Under the pieces are notes generated by a model, which was not told where the DNA came from, ran no database searches, and saw nothing but the letters and a program-made list of their open reading frames with translations. The translations under genes and the position numbers were made by a program. Shown one piece after another: positions 6,363 through 13,759 of a stretch of DNA of 13,759 nucleotides. Origin of the DNA: Lachnoclostridium sp. UBA1781 (GTDB lineage: Bacteria > Bacillota > Clostridia > Lachnospirales > Lachnospiraceae); the NCBI GenBank assembly GCA_002315495.1, contig DCGJ01000044.1, positions 6,969 through 20,727 of the forward strand, given 5' to 3'. Every line of letters starts with the position of its first letter. Positions within the stretch are counted from its first letter, which is position 1.

Positions 6363-6383
6363 GTTTCCGTGGAAAACGGAAGC
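6363..6383 (+). promoter_or_regulatory. Predicted 5'-terminal hairpin of the binding-protein mRNA
   Basis: GTTTCCGT (6363-6370) pairs with ACGGAAGC (6376-6383) over 8 bp with one G-U, around a GGAAA loop. It coincides with the predicted first base of the transcript. Hairpins at the very 5' end commonly protect mRNA from degradation. As DNA the same symmetry could be an operator. Confidence 0.45.
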
Positions 6384-6417
6384 AAATCCAACAATTCATA
6401 ATCTAAGGAGGATTATC

Positions 6418-7704
6418 ATGAAGAAGTTAGTTGCATTTGCACTCGTTCTCATGATGGTACTTTGTGCTTGTGGCGAGGTTAAGACCGGTGATGATACCAA
6501 CAACACCAACACTACGACCACCGCTCCGGCAAGCACCACTGATAGTGCCTCAAACACTGATGCCCCGGTAGTTACCAACGATACATACAAGAATGTAAAG
6601 TTTGGTTTGATCTGTCTTCACGACGAGAACTCTACCTATGACCTTAACTTCATCAACGGAATCAAGGAGGCTGCACAGGCTCTTGGTCTTTCCGATGATC
6701 AGGTTATCATTATTACCAACGTTGAAGAGGGCGATGCTTGCTATATTGCAGCAAAGGACCTTGTAGACCGTGGATGTAACATTGTATTTGCTGATTCCTT
6801 CGGCCATGAGGAGTACCTCATTCAGGCTGCTGAGGAGTTCCCGGAAGTACAGTTCTGCCACGCAACCGGTACCAACGCACACACCGAAGGTCTTGACAAT
6901 TTCCACAATGCTTTCGCAAGCATTTACGAAGGTCGTTATGCAGCAGGTGTTGCAGCAGGTATGAAGTTGAACGAGATGATTGAAGCAGGCACCATTACCG
7001 CTGAGCAGGCTGTTATGGGTTATGTAGGTGCATTTACCTACGCTGAGGTTATCTCCGGTTACACCTCTTTCTATCTTGGCGCTAAGAGCGTATGTCCTTC
7101 TGTAACCATGAAGGTTCAGTTCACCGGTTCCTGGTACGATGAGACCAAGGAAAAGGAAGCTGCAAATGCTCTTATCTCCGCTGGCTGTGTATTGATTTCC
7201 CAGCACGCTGACTCCATGGGTGCTCCTACCGCATGTGAGACTGCAAATGTTCCGAACATTTCCTACAATGGTTCCACCGTTGCTTCCTGTCCGAACACCT
7301 TCATCGTATCCTCCAGAATTAACTGGGCTCCTTACTACACCTATGTAATCAACTGCGTAGTTGAGGGCAAGGCAATTGATACTGACTGGGTTGGTGGTTT
7401 CGCAACCGGTTCTGTTGAGCTTTCCGCAGTAAATGCTACCGCAGCTGCAGAAGGAACTCAGGCTGCTTTGGATGAGGTTGTTGCTCAGTTCAAGGCTGGT
7501 TCTCTTGACGTATTCGTATGTGCTAACATGACCGTTAACGGCGAGGCTCTTACCTCTTACATGGCTGACGTTGATTCCGATGCTGCTTACGAGGCTGATA
7601 CCGAGCTTGTTAAGGATGGCGTTATCCAGGAGTCCGTATATCGTTCCGCTCCTGCTTTCGCTCTTCAGATCGATGGCATTGAGCTTTTGAACAGCGCTTA
7701 CTAA
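6418..7704 (+). CDS. BMP-family (nucleoside-type) ABC transporter substrate-binding lipoprotein
   Basis: This is the extracytoplasmic receptor of the importer encoded downstream. The BMP/PnrA/NupN family (Pfam Bmp) binds mainly purine and pyrimidine nucleosides; the exact ligand here is not readable. The start is the ATG at 6418, six bases after AAGGAGG; the frame is open 36 codons further up but that part is non-coding. The signal peptide ends in LCAC with the lipidated residue probably Cys18; a second Cys lies at 16. A linker of about 40 residues rich in Thr, Asn and Ser tethers the domain. Family motifs include YEGRYAAGVAAGM, the GYVGAFTYAEVISGYTSF stretch and the SWYDETKEKEAANALISAG block followed by QHADS. 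Mature length is typical. Codon use is highly biased: no TTA, CTA or TCA after codon 45. An alternative role as a simple-sugar receptor is unlikely given the partner genes. Confidence 0.93.
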   Translation: MKKLVAFALVLMMVLCACGEVKTGDDTNNTNTTTTAPASTTDSASNTDAPVVTNDTYKNVKFGLICLHDENSTYDLNFINGIKEAAQALGLSDDQVIIITNVEEGDACYIAAKDLVDRGCNIVFADSFGHEEYLIQAAEEFPEVQFCHATGTNAHTEGLDNFHNAFASIYEGRYAAGVAAGMKLNEMIEAGTITAEQAVMGYVGAFTYAEVISGYTSFYLGAKSVCPSVTMKVQFTGSWYDETKEKEAANALISAGCVLISQHADSMGAPTACETANVPNISYNGSTVASCPNTFIVSSRINWAPYYTYVINCVVEGKAIDTDWVGGFATGSVELSAVNATAAAEGTQAALDEVVAQFKAGSLDVFVCANMTVNGEALTSYMADVDSDAAYEADTELVKDGVIQESVYRSAPAFALQIDGIELLNSAY

Positions 7705-7729
7705 TTCGAACGTTTTATATGAATTAACC

Positions 7730-7766
7730 ACGTTAAGCGGGGTCGCTTTTTGCACCCCGCTTACGT
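7730..7766 (+). promoter_or_regulatory. Intercistronic hairpin between binding protein and ATPase
   Basis: AAGCGGGGT (7735-7743) pairs perfectly with ACCCCGCTT (7754-7762), and ACGT/ACGT extends the stem past a one-base bulge; GC/GC closes a T5 loop. No T-tract follows, so it should not stop all transcription. Such structures after binding-protein genes typically protect the upstream mRNA end or attenuate, leaving more receptor than channel. Confidence 0.7.
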
Positions 7767-7805
7767 TGATTATTAGGATTGTACTTCATGAAGGAGGAAA
7801 ACCCG

Positions 7806-9374
7806 GTGAGTGATCCAACTAAGGTGACATCCAATGCCCCGGCTATTGAGCTTCGGGGAATTACCAAAACCTTTGGTTCTGTTGTTGCGAATAACAACGT
7901 TAATCTGCTGGTAAATCGCGGCGAGATTCTGTCCATTCTCGGAGAGAACGGCAGCGGTAAAACCACGCTTATGAACATGATTTCCGGTATTTATTTCCCG
8001 GATAAAGGACAGATTTTCATTGACGGTCAGGAGGTGCTGATTCGTTCGCCGAAGGATGCGTTTAAGTATCGCATCGGTATGATTCATCAGCATTTTAAAC
8101 TGGTTGATCTGTTTACTGCGACGGAGAACATTGTTCTCGGCTTAGAGGATGGACGTAAGTATGACCTTGCGGCTTATGGCAAGGAAATTGCGGCTATTTG
8201 TGAGCAGTATGGATTTGTGATTGACCTGAATAAGAAGATATATAATATGTCCGTTTCCGAGAAACAGACAGTGGAAATCATTAAGGTTTTGTATCGTGGC
8301 GCCGATATTTTGATCTTGGACGAGCCGACGGCAGTTCTTACGCCTCAGGAGACGGAAACTCTGTTTGCTGTATTGCGTCGTATGAGAGAAGCCGGCAAAT
8401 CCATCATCATTATCACTCACAAACTCCACGAGGTGCTCTCCATTTCCAACCGTGTATCCGTTCTCTGTAAGGGGCAGTACATTGGTACGGTCAATACGGC
8501 AGAGACGAATGAAAGCGAACTGACGGAGATGATGGTAGGTAAGAAAATCAGCCTGAACATTCATCGCTCCGAGCCAAAGGGTGTGGAAGACCGCCTTGTG
8601 GTAGACAATCTTCGCTGTGTGGACAGGGAAGGTCTGCCGGTGTTAAAGGGCATTTCCTTTACCGCAAAAAGCGGCGAGATTTTGGGTATCGCGGGTATCG
8701 CAGGCAGTGGTCAGCGAGAACTTTTGGAGGCGATTGCAGGCTTGCAGCCGCTAACAGAGGGAACGATTACCTATAACAATCCGACGAGTGGGAAAGCGGA
8801 GAATCTTCGCGATAAGACACCGACACAGATTCGTGAGCTCGGCGTCCGTCTGTCCTTCGTTCCGGAGGACCGTCTCGGTATGGGACTTGTAGGAAATATG
8901 GACATCGTGGATAACATGATGCTTCGTAGCTATCGCAAGGGTCCGCTTGGATTCTTAAATCGAAAGCCACCGGCAACGCTTGCGGATACGATTATTTCCG
9001 ACTTAGAGGTCGTTACTCCGAGTTCCAAAACTCCGGTAAGACGTCTTTCCGGCGGTAATGTTCAGAAGGTTCTGGTTGGTCGTGAAATTGCTTCCGCACC
9101 GACGGTATTTATGGCCGCTTATCCGGTGCGTGGTTTGGATATTAACTCCTCCTTCACCATTTACAACCTGTTAAATGAGCAGAAGGAAAAAGGTGTTGCC
9201 GTTATCTTCGTAGGAGAAGATCTGGACGTTTTGTTGGAGCTTTGTGACCGAATCCTCGTTATCGGTTCCGGCGCTGTTACCGGCGTGGTAGATGCAAGAA
9301 CCGTTACCAAGGAGCAGGTTGGTTTACTGATGACAAAGACCGCACAGGAAGGAGGTACCGAGGATGGAGAATAA
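7806..9374 (+). CDS. Nucleoside-type ABC importer ATPase with two nucleotide-binding domains (NupO/YufO-like)
   Basis: This 522-residue tandem ATPase drives uptake through the two permeases downstream. The GTG at 7806 is chosen because AAGGAGG lies eight bases upstream; the frame is open nine codons further to a TTG with no such site. Domain 1 is complete: Walker A GENGSGKTT (46-54), Q-loop Gln95, a divergent signature NMSVSEKQTVEI (147-158), Walker B ILILDEPT with Asp172 and Glu173, and switch His205. Domain 2 is degenerate, as usual in this family: GIAGSGQREL (297-306) lacks the P-loop lysine, the signature LSGGN (414-418) is intact, Walker B reads VFMAAYPVRGLD (434-445) with no catalytic Glu, and the switch region is FVGEDLD. 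The common family form there is AAQPTRGLD, so Tyr and Val replace Gln and Thr. The end overlaps the next gene by 11 bases. Confidence 0.95.
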   Translation: MSDPTKVTSNAPAIELRGITKTFGSVVANNNVNLLVNRGEILSILGENGSGKTTLMNMISGIYFPDKGQIFIDGQEVLIRSPKDAFKYRIGMIHQHFKLVDLFTATENIVLGLEDGRKYDLAAYGKEIAAICEQYGFVIDLNKKIYNMSVSEKQTVEIIKVLYRGADILILDEPTAVLTPQETETLFAVLRRMREAGKSIIIITHKLHEVLSISNRVSVLCKGQYIGTVNTAETNESELTEMMVGKKISLNIHRSEPKGVEDRLVVDNLRCVDREGLPVLKGISFTAKSGEILGIAGIAGSGQRELLEAIAGLQPLTEGTITYNNPTSGKAENLRDKTPTQIRELGVRLSFVPEDRLGMGLVGNMDIVDNMMLRSYRKGPLGFLNRKPPATLADTIISDLEVVTPSSKTPVRRLSGGNVQKVLVGREIASAPTVFMAAYPVRGLDINSSFTIYNLLNEQKEKGVAVIFVGEDLDVLLELCDRILVIGSGAVTGVVDARTVTKEQVGLLMTKTAQEGGTEDGE

Positions 9375-10524
9375 TCAGTCCAATGCTCCTGCAGATGCAG
9401 TGAGTGAGGCAGTGATTGCGAACGAAAAGGCAATTCACGAGCCGTTGTTCCACGTCGTAAAGCGTGACGCGATGCCTTGGTACAAATCCTGGGGAATTCG
9501 TATTGCCGCCGTTGTCCTGGCAATGTTGGTCGTTGCGTTGTTTGGATTTGTTCTGACGAAGAACGACCCGATTGCGATTTACAGAGTTATGATTGATGGT
9601 GCATTTGGCACCGAGAACCGTATCTGGTCTTTACTGTTGGACACGGCACTTTTACTTGGCGTTGCCCTTGCGGTTACTCCGGCATTTAAAATGCGCTTCT
9701 GGAACATTGGAGCGGAAGGTCAGGTGCTGATGGGTGGTCTTATCTGTGCGGCTTGTATGCTTAAGTTGGGCGATAAGATGTCCACCGGACTTCTTCTTCT
9801 GGTAATGGTTGTTGCAAGTATGCTTGCGGGAGCGATTTGGGGGCTGATTCCTGCCTTCTTTAAGGCTTATTGGAATGCAAACGAGACACTGTTCACCCTG
9901 ATGATGAACTATATCGCAACCTCCATTGTTTCCTGTTACTGCTACATTTGGTCCGGCGGTGGTTCCGGAAGAGTCGGTATCATTAACCGAAAGACGAAAA
10001 TCGGCTGGCTTCCGAATCTCGGTTCACACACGCAGACCCTGAATATCGTGATTATCCTTGTGCTTACGGTGATTTTGTTCATCTATCTTCGTTACAGTAA
10101 GCATGGATACGAAATCTCGGTTGTGGGTGAGAGTGAGAACACGGCAAGATACATCGGTATCAATGTAAAGAAGGTCATCCTTCGTACGATGTTACTTTCC
10201 GGTGCGTTATGTGGTTTGATTGGTATGCTTCTCGTGTCCGGAACGAACCATACCGTTGCTACGAGTACTGCCGGCGGTCGTGGATTTACCGCGATTATGG
10301 TCAGCTGGCTTGCGAAGTTCAATCCGCTTTATATGATTCTGACGTCCTTTTTGATTGTATTCCTGCAGAAGGGTTCCAAGGAAATCTCGACCATTTTTGG
10401 CCTAAATGATGCAATTGGCGATATTGTTTCGGGTATTGTCATTTTCTTTGTTATCGGTAGCGAATTCTTTATCAACTATAAGTTAATGCTTCGTACCAAG
10501 AAGAGCGGAAAGGAGGAGAAATAA
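9364..10524 (+). CDS. Nucleoside-type ABC importer permease 1 (NupP-like)
   Basis: This 386-residue integral membrane protein (BPD_transp_2 family) forms one half of the translocation channel. An N-terminal cytoplasmic stretch of about 43 residues precedes the first membrane segment (around 46-66); further hydrophobic stretches run through to near residue 375. FWNIGAEGQ at 112-120 and NANETLFTLMMNYIA (161-175) are hallmark motifs of the NupP side of these transporters. The start overlaps the ATPase end by 11 bases and has AAGGAGG (9349-9355) eight bases upstream, so translation is probably coupled. It is paired with the dissimilar permease that follows. Confidence 0.94.
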   Translation: MENNQSNAPADAVSEAVIANEKAIHEPLFHVVKRDAMPWYKSWGIRIAAVVLAMLVVALFGFVLTKNDPIAIYRVMIDGAFGTENRIWSLLLDTALLLGVALAVTPAFKMRFWNIGAEGQVLMGGLICAACMLKLGDKMSTGLLLLVMVVASMLAGAIWGLIPAFFKAYWNANETLFTLMMNYIATSIVSCYCYIWSGGGSGRVGIINRKTKIGWLPNLGSHTQTLNIVIILVLTVILFIYLRYSKHGYEISVVGESENTARYIGINVKKVILRTMLLSGALCGLIGMLLVSGTNHTVATSTAGGRGFTAIMVSWLAKFNPLYMILTSFLIVFLQKGSKEISTIFGLNDAIGDIVSGIVIFFVIGSEFFINYKLMLRTKKSGKEEK

Positions 10525-10526
10525 GT

Positions 10527-11534
10527 ATGAGCGCATTTTTCCTTACCATTTTTGTTCCTTTCTTCTGCCGTGCCGTAGTGCAGGGTGTACCGCTTCTGTT
10601 TGGTGCAACCGGTGAGATCCTGACCGAGAAATCAGGCCATCTGAACCTGGGTATTCCGGGTACGATGTACATGGGTGCCATCGGTGGTGTTATCGGAGCA
10701 TTTATCTACGAGCAGAAGGTTGAAAATCTGAATCCGTTCCTCGGAATCATGATTCCGCTTTTATTCAGTCTGTTATTCTCCGGACTGATGGGACTTTTGT
10801 ACTGCTTCCTTACCGTAACCCTTCGTGCAAACCAGAATGTAACCGGTCTTGCGCTTACGACCTTTGGTGTCGGCTGCGGTAACTTCTTTGGCGGTTCTTT
10901 GATTAAGATTACGAAGGCGGATGTGCCGAATGTCATTCTTACCAGAACTCATAACCTGTTCTGTAAGACGCTTCCGTTTGCCTCGAAGCTTGGCTGGTTT
11001 GGCGAGATGGTGTTTAGTTACAGCTTCCTTGCGTATCTGTCGGTGATTATCGCGGTCATTGCCGCATTTGTCCTAAATAAGACACGCGTGGGACTTCATC
11101 TTCGTGCTGTCGGTGAGAGCCCGGCAACCGCTGACGCTGCAGGTATTAACGTTGACCGTTATAAGTACGTATCCACGATTGTGGGAAGTATGATTGCCGG
11201 TCTTGGCGGTCTGTACTATATCATGGATTATGCATGTGGCGTATGGTCAAATGACGGCTTCGGCGATCGTGGCTGGCTTGCCGTTGCACTTGTCATCTTC
11301 ACTTTGTGGAGACCGGCACTTTGTATCTTCGGTTCCTTCATCTTTGGTGGACTTTACATTATTCACAACTACCTGACGCAGGCGCTTCACCTTAGCTTCG
11401 CATCGCAGGAGCTGGTGCAGATGACCCCGTATGTGGTTACCATTTTGGTGCTGATTGCGATTTCCCTTCGTAAGAAGCGCGAAACGCAGCCACCGGCTCA
11501 TCTCGGACAGAATTATTTCCGAGAGGAGCGTTAA
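10527..11534 (+). CDS. Nucleoside-type ABC importer permease 2 (NupQ-like)
   Basis: This 335-residue membrane protein is the second channel subunit. The motif GEILTEKSGHLNLGIPGTMYMGA near residues 30-52 is the characteristic start of the NupQ side; AVGESPATADAAGINV in the middle is the cytoplasmic loop expected to contact the ATPase. Hydrophobic segments alternate over the whole length, ending in a basic tail (RKKRETQ). It begins two bases after the previous stop, with AAGGAGG (10510-10516) ten bases upstream. It is the last gene of the operon; a terminator follows 11 bases after its stop. Confidence 0.94.
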   Translation: MSAFFLTIFVPFFCRAVVQGVPLLFGATGEILTEKSGHLNLGIPGTMYMGAIGGVIGAFIYEQKVENLNPFLGIMIPLLFSLLFSGLMGLLYCFLTVTLRANQNVTGLALTTFGVGCGNFFGGSLIKITKADVPNVILTRTHNLFCKTLPFASKLGWFGEMVFSYSFLAYLSVIIAVIAAFVLNKTRVGLHLRAVGESPATADAAGINVDRYKYVSTIVGSMIAGLGGLYYIMDYACGVWSNDGFGDRGWLAVALVIFTLWRPALCIFGSFIFGGLYIIHNYLTQALHLSFASQELVQMTPYVVTILVLIAISLRKKRETQPPAHLGQNYFREER

Positions 11535-11545
11535 AAAAGATTTTG

Positions 11546-11585
11546 AAAATGCTCGCCTGACACTTGCGGTTGGCGGGCATTTTTC
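11546..11585 (+). terminator. Terminator of the importer operon
   Basis: AAAATGCTCGCC (11546-11557) pairs with GGCGGGCATTTT (11572-11583) over 12 bp with one G-U, around a 14-base loop. The T-tract is short (five T, part of it in the stem), so termination may be partial. The loop holds the -35 box of the next gene. Confidence 0.8.
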
Positions 11586-11592
11586 GTATAAT
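11564..11592 (+). promoter_or_regulatory. Promoter of the AI-2E-family gene, embedded in the preceding terminator
   Basis: TTGCGG (11564-11569), inside the terminator loop, and a perfect TATAAT (11587-11592) are 17 bases apart. Transcription would start near 11599, giving a leader of about 44 bases. Confidence 0.55.
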
Positions 11593-11642
11593 CTCAAATA
11601 GAACTGTTAAAATACCATGAGAGCCATGGGAGGGATATCCAT

Positions 11643-13082
11643 ATGATGGACAATTGGGAACGAGGAAAGTTAGTTGATGAGGGGGAAGAGGTAAAGAAGC
11701 GCCCGGGATTAAATAAGGCGAAGCTTTACCAGGGACAGGCGATTGCAGCCTTTATTACGGTTGCGGCGCTGCTTCTTTTATATTTCTTTTTGCTCCGGTT
11801 TAGTATCTTTACAAAGGCATTAAAGGCGATTTTTAAAGCGCTTTCACCGTTTATTACCGGCTTTGTTTTTGCATTTATTATGACACCGCTTGTTAAGGCT
11901 TTGGAAAAGCAGTTTTATAAACTGTTTGGTGCGAGGGCAAAGACGGACGAAGAGAAAACGAAGGCACAGAAACGTTCACGAAATCTCGCCATACTCCTTT
12001 CGATTATTGCAATTTTATCTGCGATTACGCTTTTAATTATTGCGGTTATTCCGGAATTTTATGAGAGTATTAAGAATCTGGTCTTAAATCTTCCTGCTTA
12101 CGGCGATTCTTTGATGGCGAGTGCGAAGAAGTTTTTAAGTAAAAATGAGCGCATTTCCCAGGCAGTTACGCCGGCACTTGAGAGCGCAACCAACAGTATC
12201 GAGAAATATTTCGAGACGAAGCTCGGAACGATTACCGGTACCGGAGCAAAATGGGTGGCTGCCGGATTCTCGGCCGCATTTTCCGTGTTATATAACCTGT
12301 TTGTCGGTATCATTGTTGCAATTTATTTGCTGGGTGGCAAGGAATATTATCTTGGACTGGCAAAGAAAATTGTATTTGCAGTGCTTCCGAAGAAGAGTGC
12401 GAAGAATTTTGTCGAGATTATGCATCAGGCGAATTTCGTGTTTAGCTCCGCAATTCTTGGCAAGATGCTGGATTCTTTGATTATCGGGTTAATCTGTTTC
12501 ATCGGAACTTCGATTCTCAGCATTCCGTTTGATGCAATCGGAGAATACAAGATTCTTGTGAGTATCATCATTGGTGTGACGAATGTCATTCCGTTCTTCG
12601 GTCCTTACCTTGGCGGTATTCCATGTATCGCGTTGATTACCTGTATGAATCCGATTCAGGGTTTGATTTTTGCCGCATTTGTGCTTTGTCTGCAGCAGTT
12701 TGACTGCAATTTCCTTGATCCGAGAATCGTTGGTAACCGCGTTGGCTTGAAGCCGCTGTTCGTCCTGGTAGGATGTATGGCCGGCGGCAGCCTGTTCGGT
12801 ATTCCGGGCATGATTTTAGCAACTCCGACCAATGCGATGATTTACTCTCTGGTGAAGGCTTGGATGGAGTCGAAGCTTCGTAAGAAGAAGCTTCCGACCG
12901 AAACCGCTGCTTATACATTGACTCCGGGTGCATATCTTGCAAACGGTCGTTACAGAGACGATAGCAATGCCGACGGTATGCCGGACGAATTAGAGAACAG
13001 TCTGGATCTTGATGAAAATGGTATCCCTGACGGAGAGGACCGTAGAATCACAGAGGAGCTTGCAAAGACGAAAGAAGAATAG
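11643..13082 (+). CDS. AI-2E-family transporter with C-terminal calcium-motif-like tail
   Basis: Proteins of this family (Pfam AI-2E_transport, formerly UPF0118) are multi-pass membrane proteins; some export autoinducer-2, others act as ion antiporters, and substrate cannot be told from sequence. Hydrophobic segments lie near 32-52, 66-84, 115-136, 207-230, 270-295, 303-345 and 370-405. Family motifs include SPFITGFVFAFIMTPLV (68-84), VTNVIPFFGPYLGGIP (312-327) and GGSLFGIPGMILATP (381-395). At 479 residues it is longer than the roughly 350 typical. Extra parts are a charged N-terminus, a basic loop at 97-113 and a tail of about 60 residues after the last segment. The tail contains DDSNADGMPDELE (439-451) and DLDENGIPDGED (455-466), which resemble the Asp-rich calcium loops of thrombospondin type 3 repeats. 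Two ATGs are adjacent; 11643 is taken because GGGAGGG ends eight bases upstream. Confidence 0.88.
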   Translation: MMDNWERGKLVDEGEEVKKRPGLNKAKLYQGQAIAAFITVAALLLLYFFLLRFSIFTKALKAIFKALSPFITGFVFAFIMTPLVKALEKQFYKLFGARAKTDEEKTKAQKRSRNLAILLSIIAILSAITLLIIAVIPEFYESIKNLVLNLPAYGDSLMASAKKFLSKNERISQAVTPALESATNSIEKYFETKLGTITGTGAKWVAAGFSAAFSVLYNLFVGIIVAIYLLGGKEYYLGLAKKIVFAVLPKKSAKNFVEIMHQANFVFSSAILGKMLDSLIIGLICFIGTSILSIPFDAIGEYKILVSIIIGVTNVIPFFGPYLGGIPCIALITCMNPIQGLIFAAFVLCLQQFDCNFLDPRIVGNRVGLKPLFVLVGCMAGGSLFGIPGMILATPTNAMIYSLVKAWMESKLRKKKLPTETAAYTLTPGAYLANGRYRDDSNADGMPDELENSLDLDENGIPDGEDRRITEELAKTKEE

Positions 13083-13089
13083 ATTGAGA

Positions 13090-13119
13090 AACGGCCGTAA
13101 GCGAATGCTTGCGGCCGTT
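13090..13119. terminator. Convergent hairpin between the AI-2E and radical SAM genes
   Basis: AACGGCCGTAAGC (13090-13102) and GCTTGCGGCCGTT (13107-13119) form a 13-bp stem with one G-U around GAAT. It lies 7 bases after one stop codon and 18 after the other. Short T-rich tails follow in both directions (GTTTGT on plus, TTTCTC on minus), so it can serve both genes as a weak bidirectional terminator. Confidence 0.7.
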
Positions 13120-13137
13120 GTTTGTATGGCTTCGGTT

Positions 13138-13759
13138 TTAATTCTCCAACCCTCTTACGAACACCTTTGTTACATAAGGGGCCGCCGCCTTCTTCATGTC
13201 GAGGAGCATTTGCGTATCCGGAGCATGTAAAATGCCCGGCCTCAGTACCTGCGGGGAATCCTTGTATGGCTGGATGTAATACGCCTTGGCGCCCTTCACC
13301 CAAAGGGCAATGCGTCGAATGGATTCGACGTTGTGAAGCTCCTTACACACCGTGGTGCGGAACTCATAATTGATCTTGGAAGCGAGCAAAAGATGGATGC
13401 TCTCGTCGATGGCCGAGCAGTCAAAATTCTTAAGCCCTGCGGTCGGACCATAATTCTCCGGAAAATTCTTCACATCCATCGCAACGTAGTTCAGAAGTTT
13501 ACTATCCAAAAGCACCTTTAGATGCTTTGGATTCTGACCGTTCGTGTCTAACTTGATGCGAAAGCCCATATCTTTGATTCTCTGAATGAAGGGAACCAGA
13601 TCGTTGTACTGCGTCGGTTCTCCGCCGGTGATGCACACACCCTCCAACTTTCCTTTACGGGAACTTAAGAAAGCAAATAATTCCTCTTCTGTCATTGCAC
13701 TTTCCGGCTGGCGAACGAGCCCGCCATTCTGGCAATACGGGCATCGAAAATTACAGCCC
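13138..13759 (-). CDS. NrdG2-type radical SAM activating enzyme (anaerobic ribonucleotide reductase activase), 5' end outside window
   Basis: The visible 206 codons form the bulk of a radical SAM protein that lacks only its first residues. The frame runs through the right edge and begins with CNFRCPYC, the CxxxCxxC motif that binds the iron-sulfur cluster, so the in-frame ATG at 13695 is internal. ITGGEPTQY is the SAM-binding GGEP motif, and KLDTNGQNP, YVAMDVKNFPENY, EFRTTVCKELH, YYIQPYKD and the VFVRGLEN end fit the NrdG2 (TIGR02495) family. These enzymes activate the class III anaerobic ribonucleotide reductase by making its glycyl radical, in the cytoplasm of anaerobes. The partner nrdD is expected just upstream, outside the window. 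A pyruvate-formate-lyase activase is the main alternative. Confidence 0.88.
   Translation of the reverse strand, partial: GCNFRCPYCQNGGLVRQPESAMTEEELFAFLSSRKGKLEGVCITGGEPTQYNDLVPFIQRIKDMGFRIKLDTNGQNPKHLKVLLDSKLLNYVAMDVKNFPENYGPTAGLKNFDCSAIDESIHLLLASKINYEFRTTVCKELHNVESIRRIALWVKGAKAYYIQPYKDSPQVLRPGILHAPDTQMLLDMKKAAAPYVTKVFVRGLEN

Noticed and set aside
6366..6385. Possible catabolite-responsive (cre) site near TGGAAAACGG
   Set aside because: The spacing is one base off the cre consensus (an extra A before CG), and the symmetry is better explained by the 5' hairpin.
6550..7755. 401-codon open frame antisense to the binding-protein gene
   Set aside because: Same codon-bias artefact, in register with a well-identified BMP-family gene.
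7750..7779. Possible internal promoter TTGCAC/TAGGAT before the ATPase
   Set aside because: Both hexamers are weak (3 and 4 of 6 matches) with an 18-base spacer; chance level.

Overview
The window looks like the chromosome of a mid-GC anaerobic Firmicute, most likely a Lachnospiraceae-type clostridium. The basis is strong AAGGAGG ribosome binding sites before nearly every gene, several lipoproteins with Gram-positive style lipoboxes, sigma-A type promoters with 17-18 base spacers, a glycyl-radical-enzyme activase of the anaerobic NrdG2 kind, and a plant-cell-wall (xyloglucan) hydrolase. The genus cannot be fixed from the sequence alone. No RNA genes, insertion sequences, CRISPR arrays or att sites were seen.

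Layout. (1) 1-1671, minus strand: a GH74 xyloglucanase-like protein with no signal peptide, cut by the left edge, with its own promoter and a palindrome downstream of it. (2) 1880-3539: tatD and rsmA, overlapping by 17 bp, read from a promoter divergent to the GH74 gene; rnmV, often found between them in Firmicutes, is absent here. (3) 3685-6235: two tandem, diverged paralogous lipoproteins of a family I do not recognise, each with its own promoter. (4) 6418-11534: a complete nucleoside-type (BMP/PnrA/NupNOPQ-like) ABC importer: binding lipoprotein, double-domain ATPase and two permeases. (5) 11643-13082: an AI-2E-family membrane protein with an unusual calcium-motif-like tail. (6) 13138-13759, minus strand: an NrdG2-type radical SAM activase, cut by the right edge and convergent with the AI-2E gene.

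How it works together. The importer module is coherent: the binding protein has its own strong promoter, a hairpin at the predicted 5' end of its mRNA and a non-terminating hairpin after its stop codon, an arrangement expected to give more binding protein than channel. The first orphan lipoprotein and the binding protein share a codon bias so strong that their antisense strands are almost stop-free, while the second orphan lipoprotein does not. Whether the two orphan lipoproteins serve the importer is unknown; adjacency is the only argument.

The most unusual DNA-level theme is compact punctuation. In two intergenic regions (4900-4939 and 11546-11592) the -35 hexamer of the next promoter lies in the loop of the preceding gene's terminator hairpin and the -10 follows just after the T-tract, with exactly 17 bases between hexamers. 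A third junction (6250-6356) has the -35 two bases after the terminator T-run. The first of these also carries a perfect 14-bp inverted repeat over the predicted transcription start. The nearest thing to an undescribed system is the pair of orphan lipoproteins with this punctuation beside the importer; I see no evidence of a defence or mobile system.
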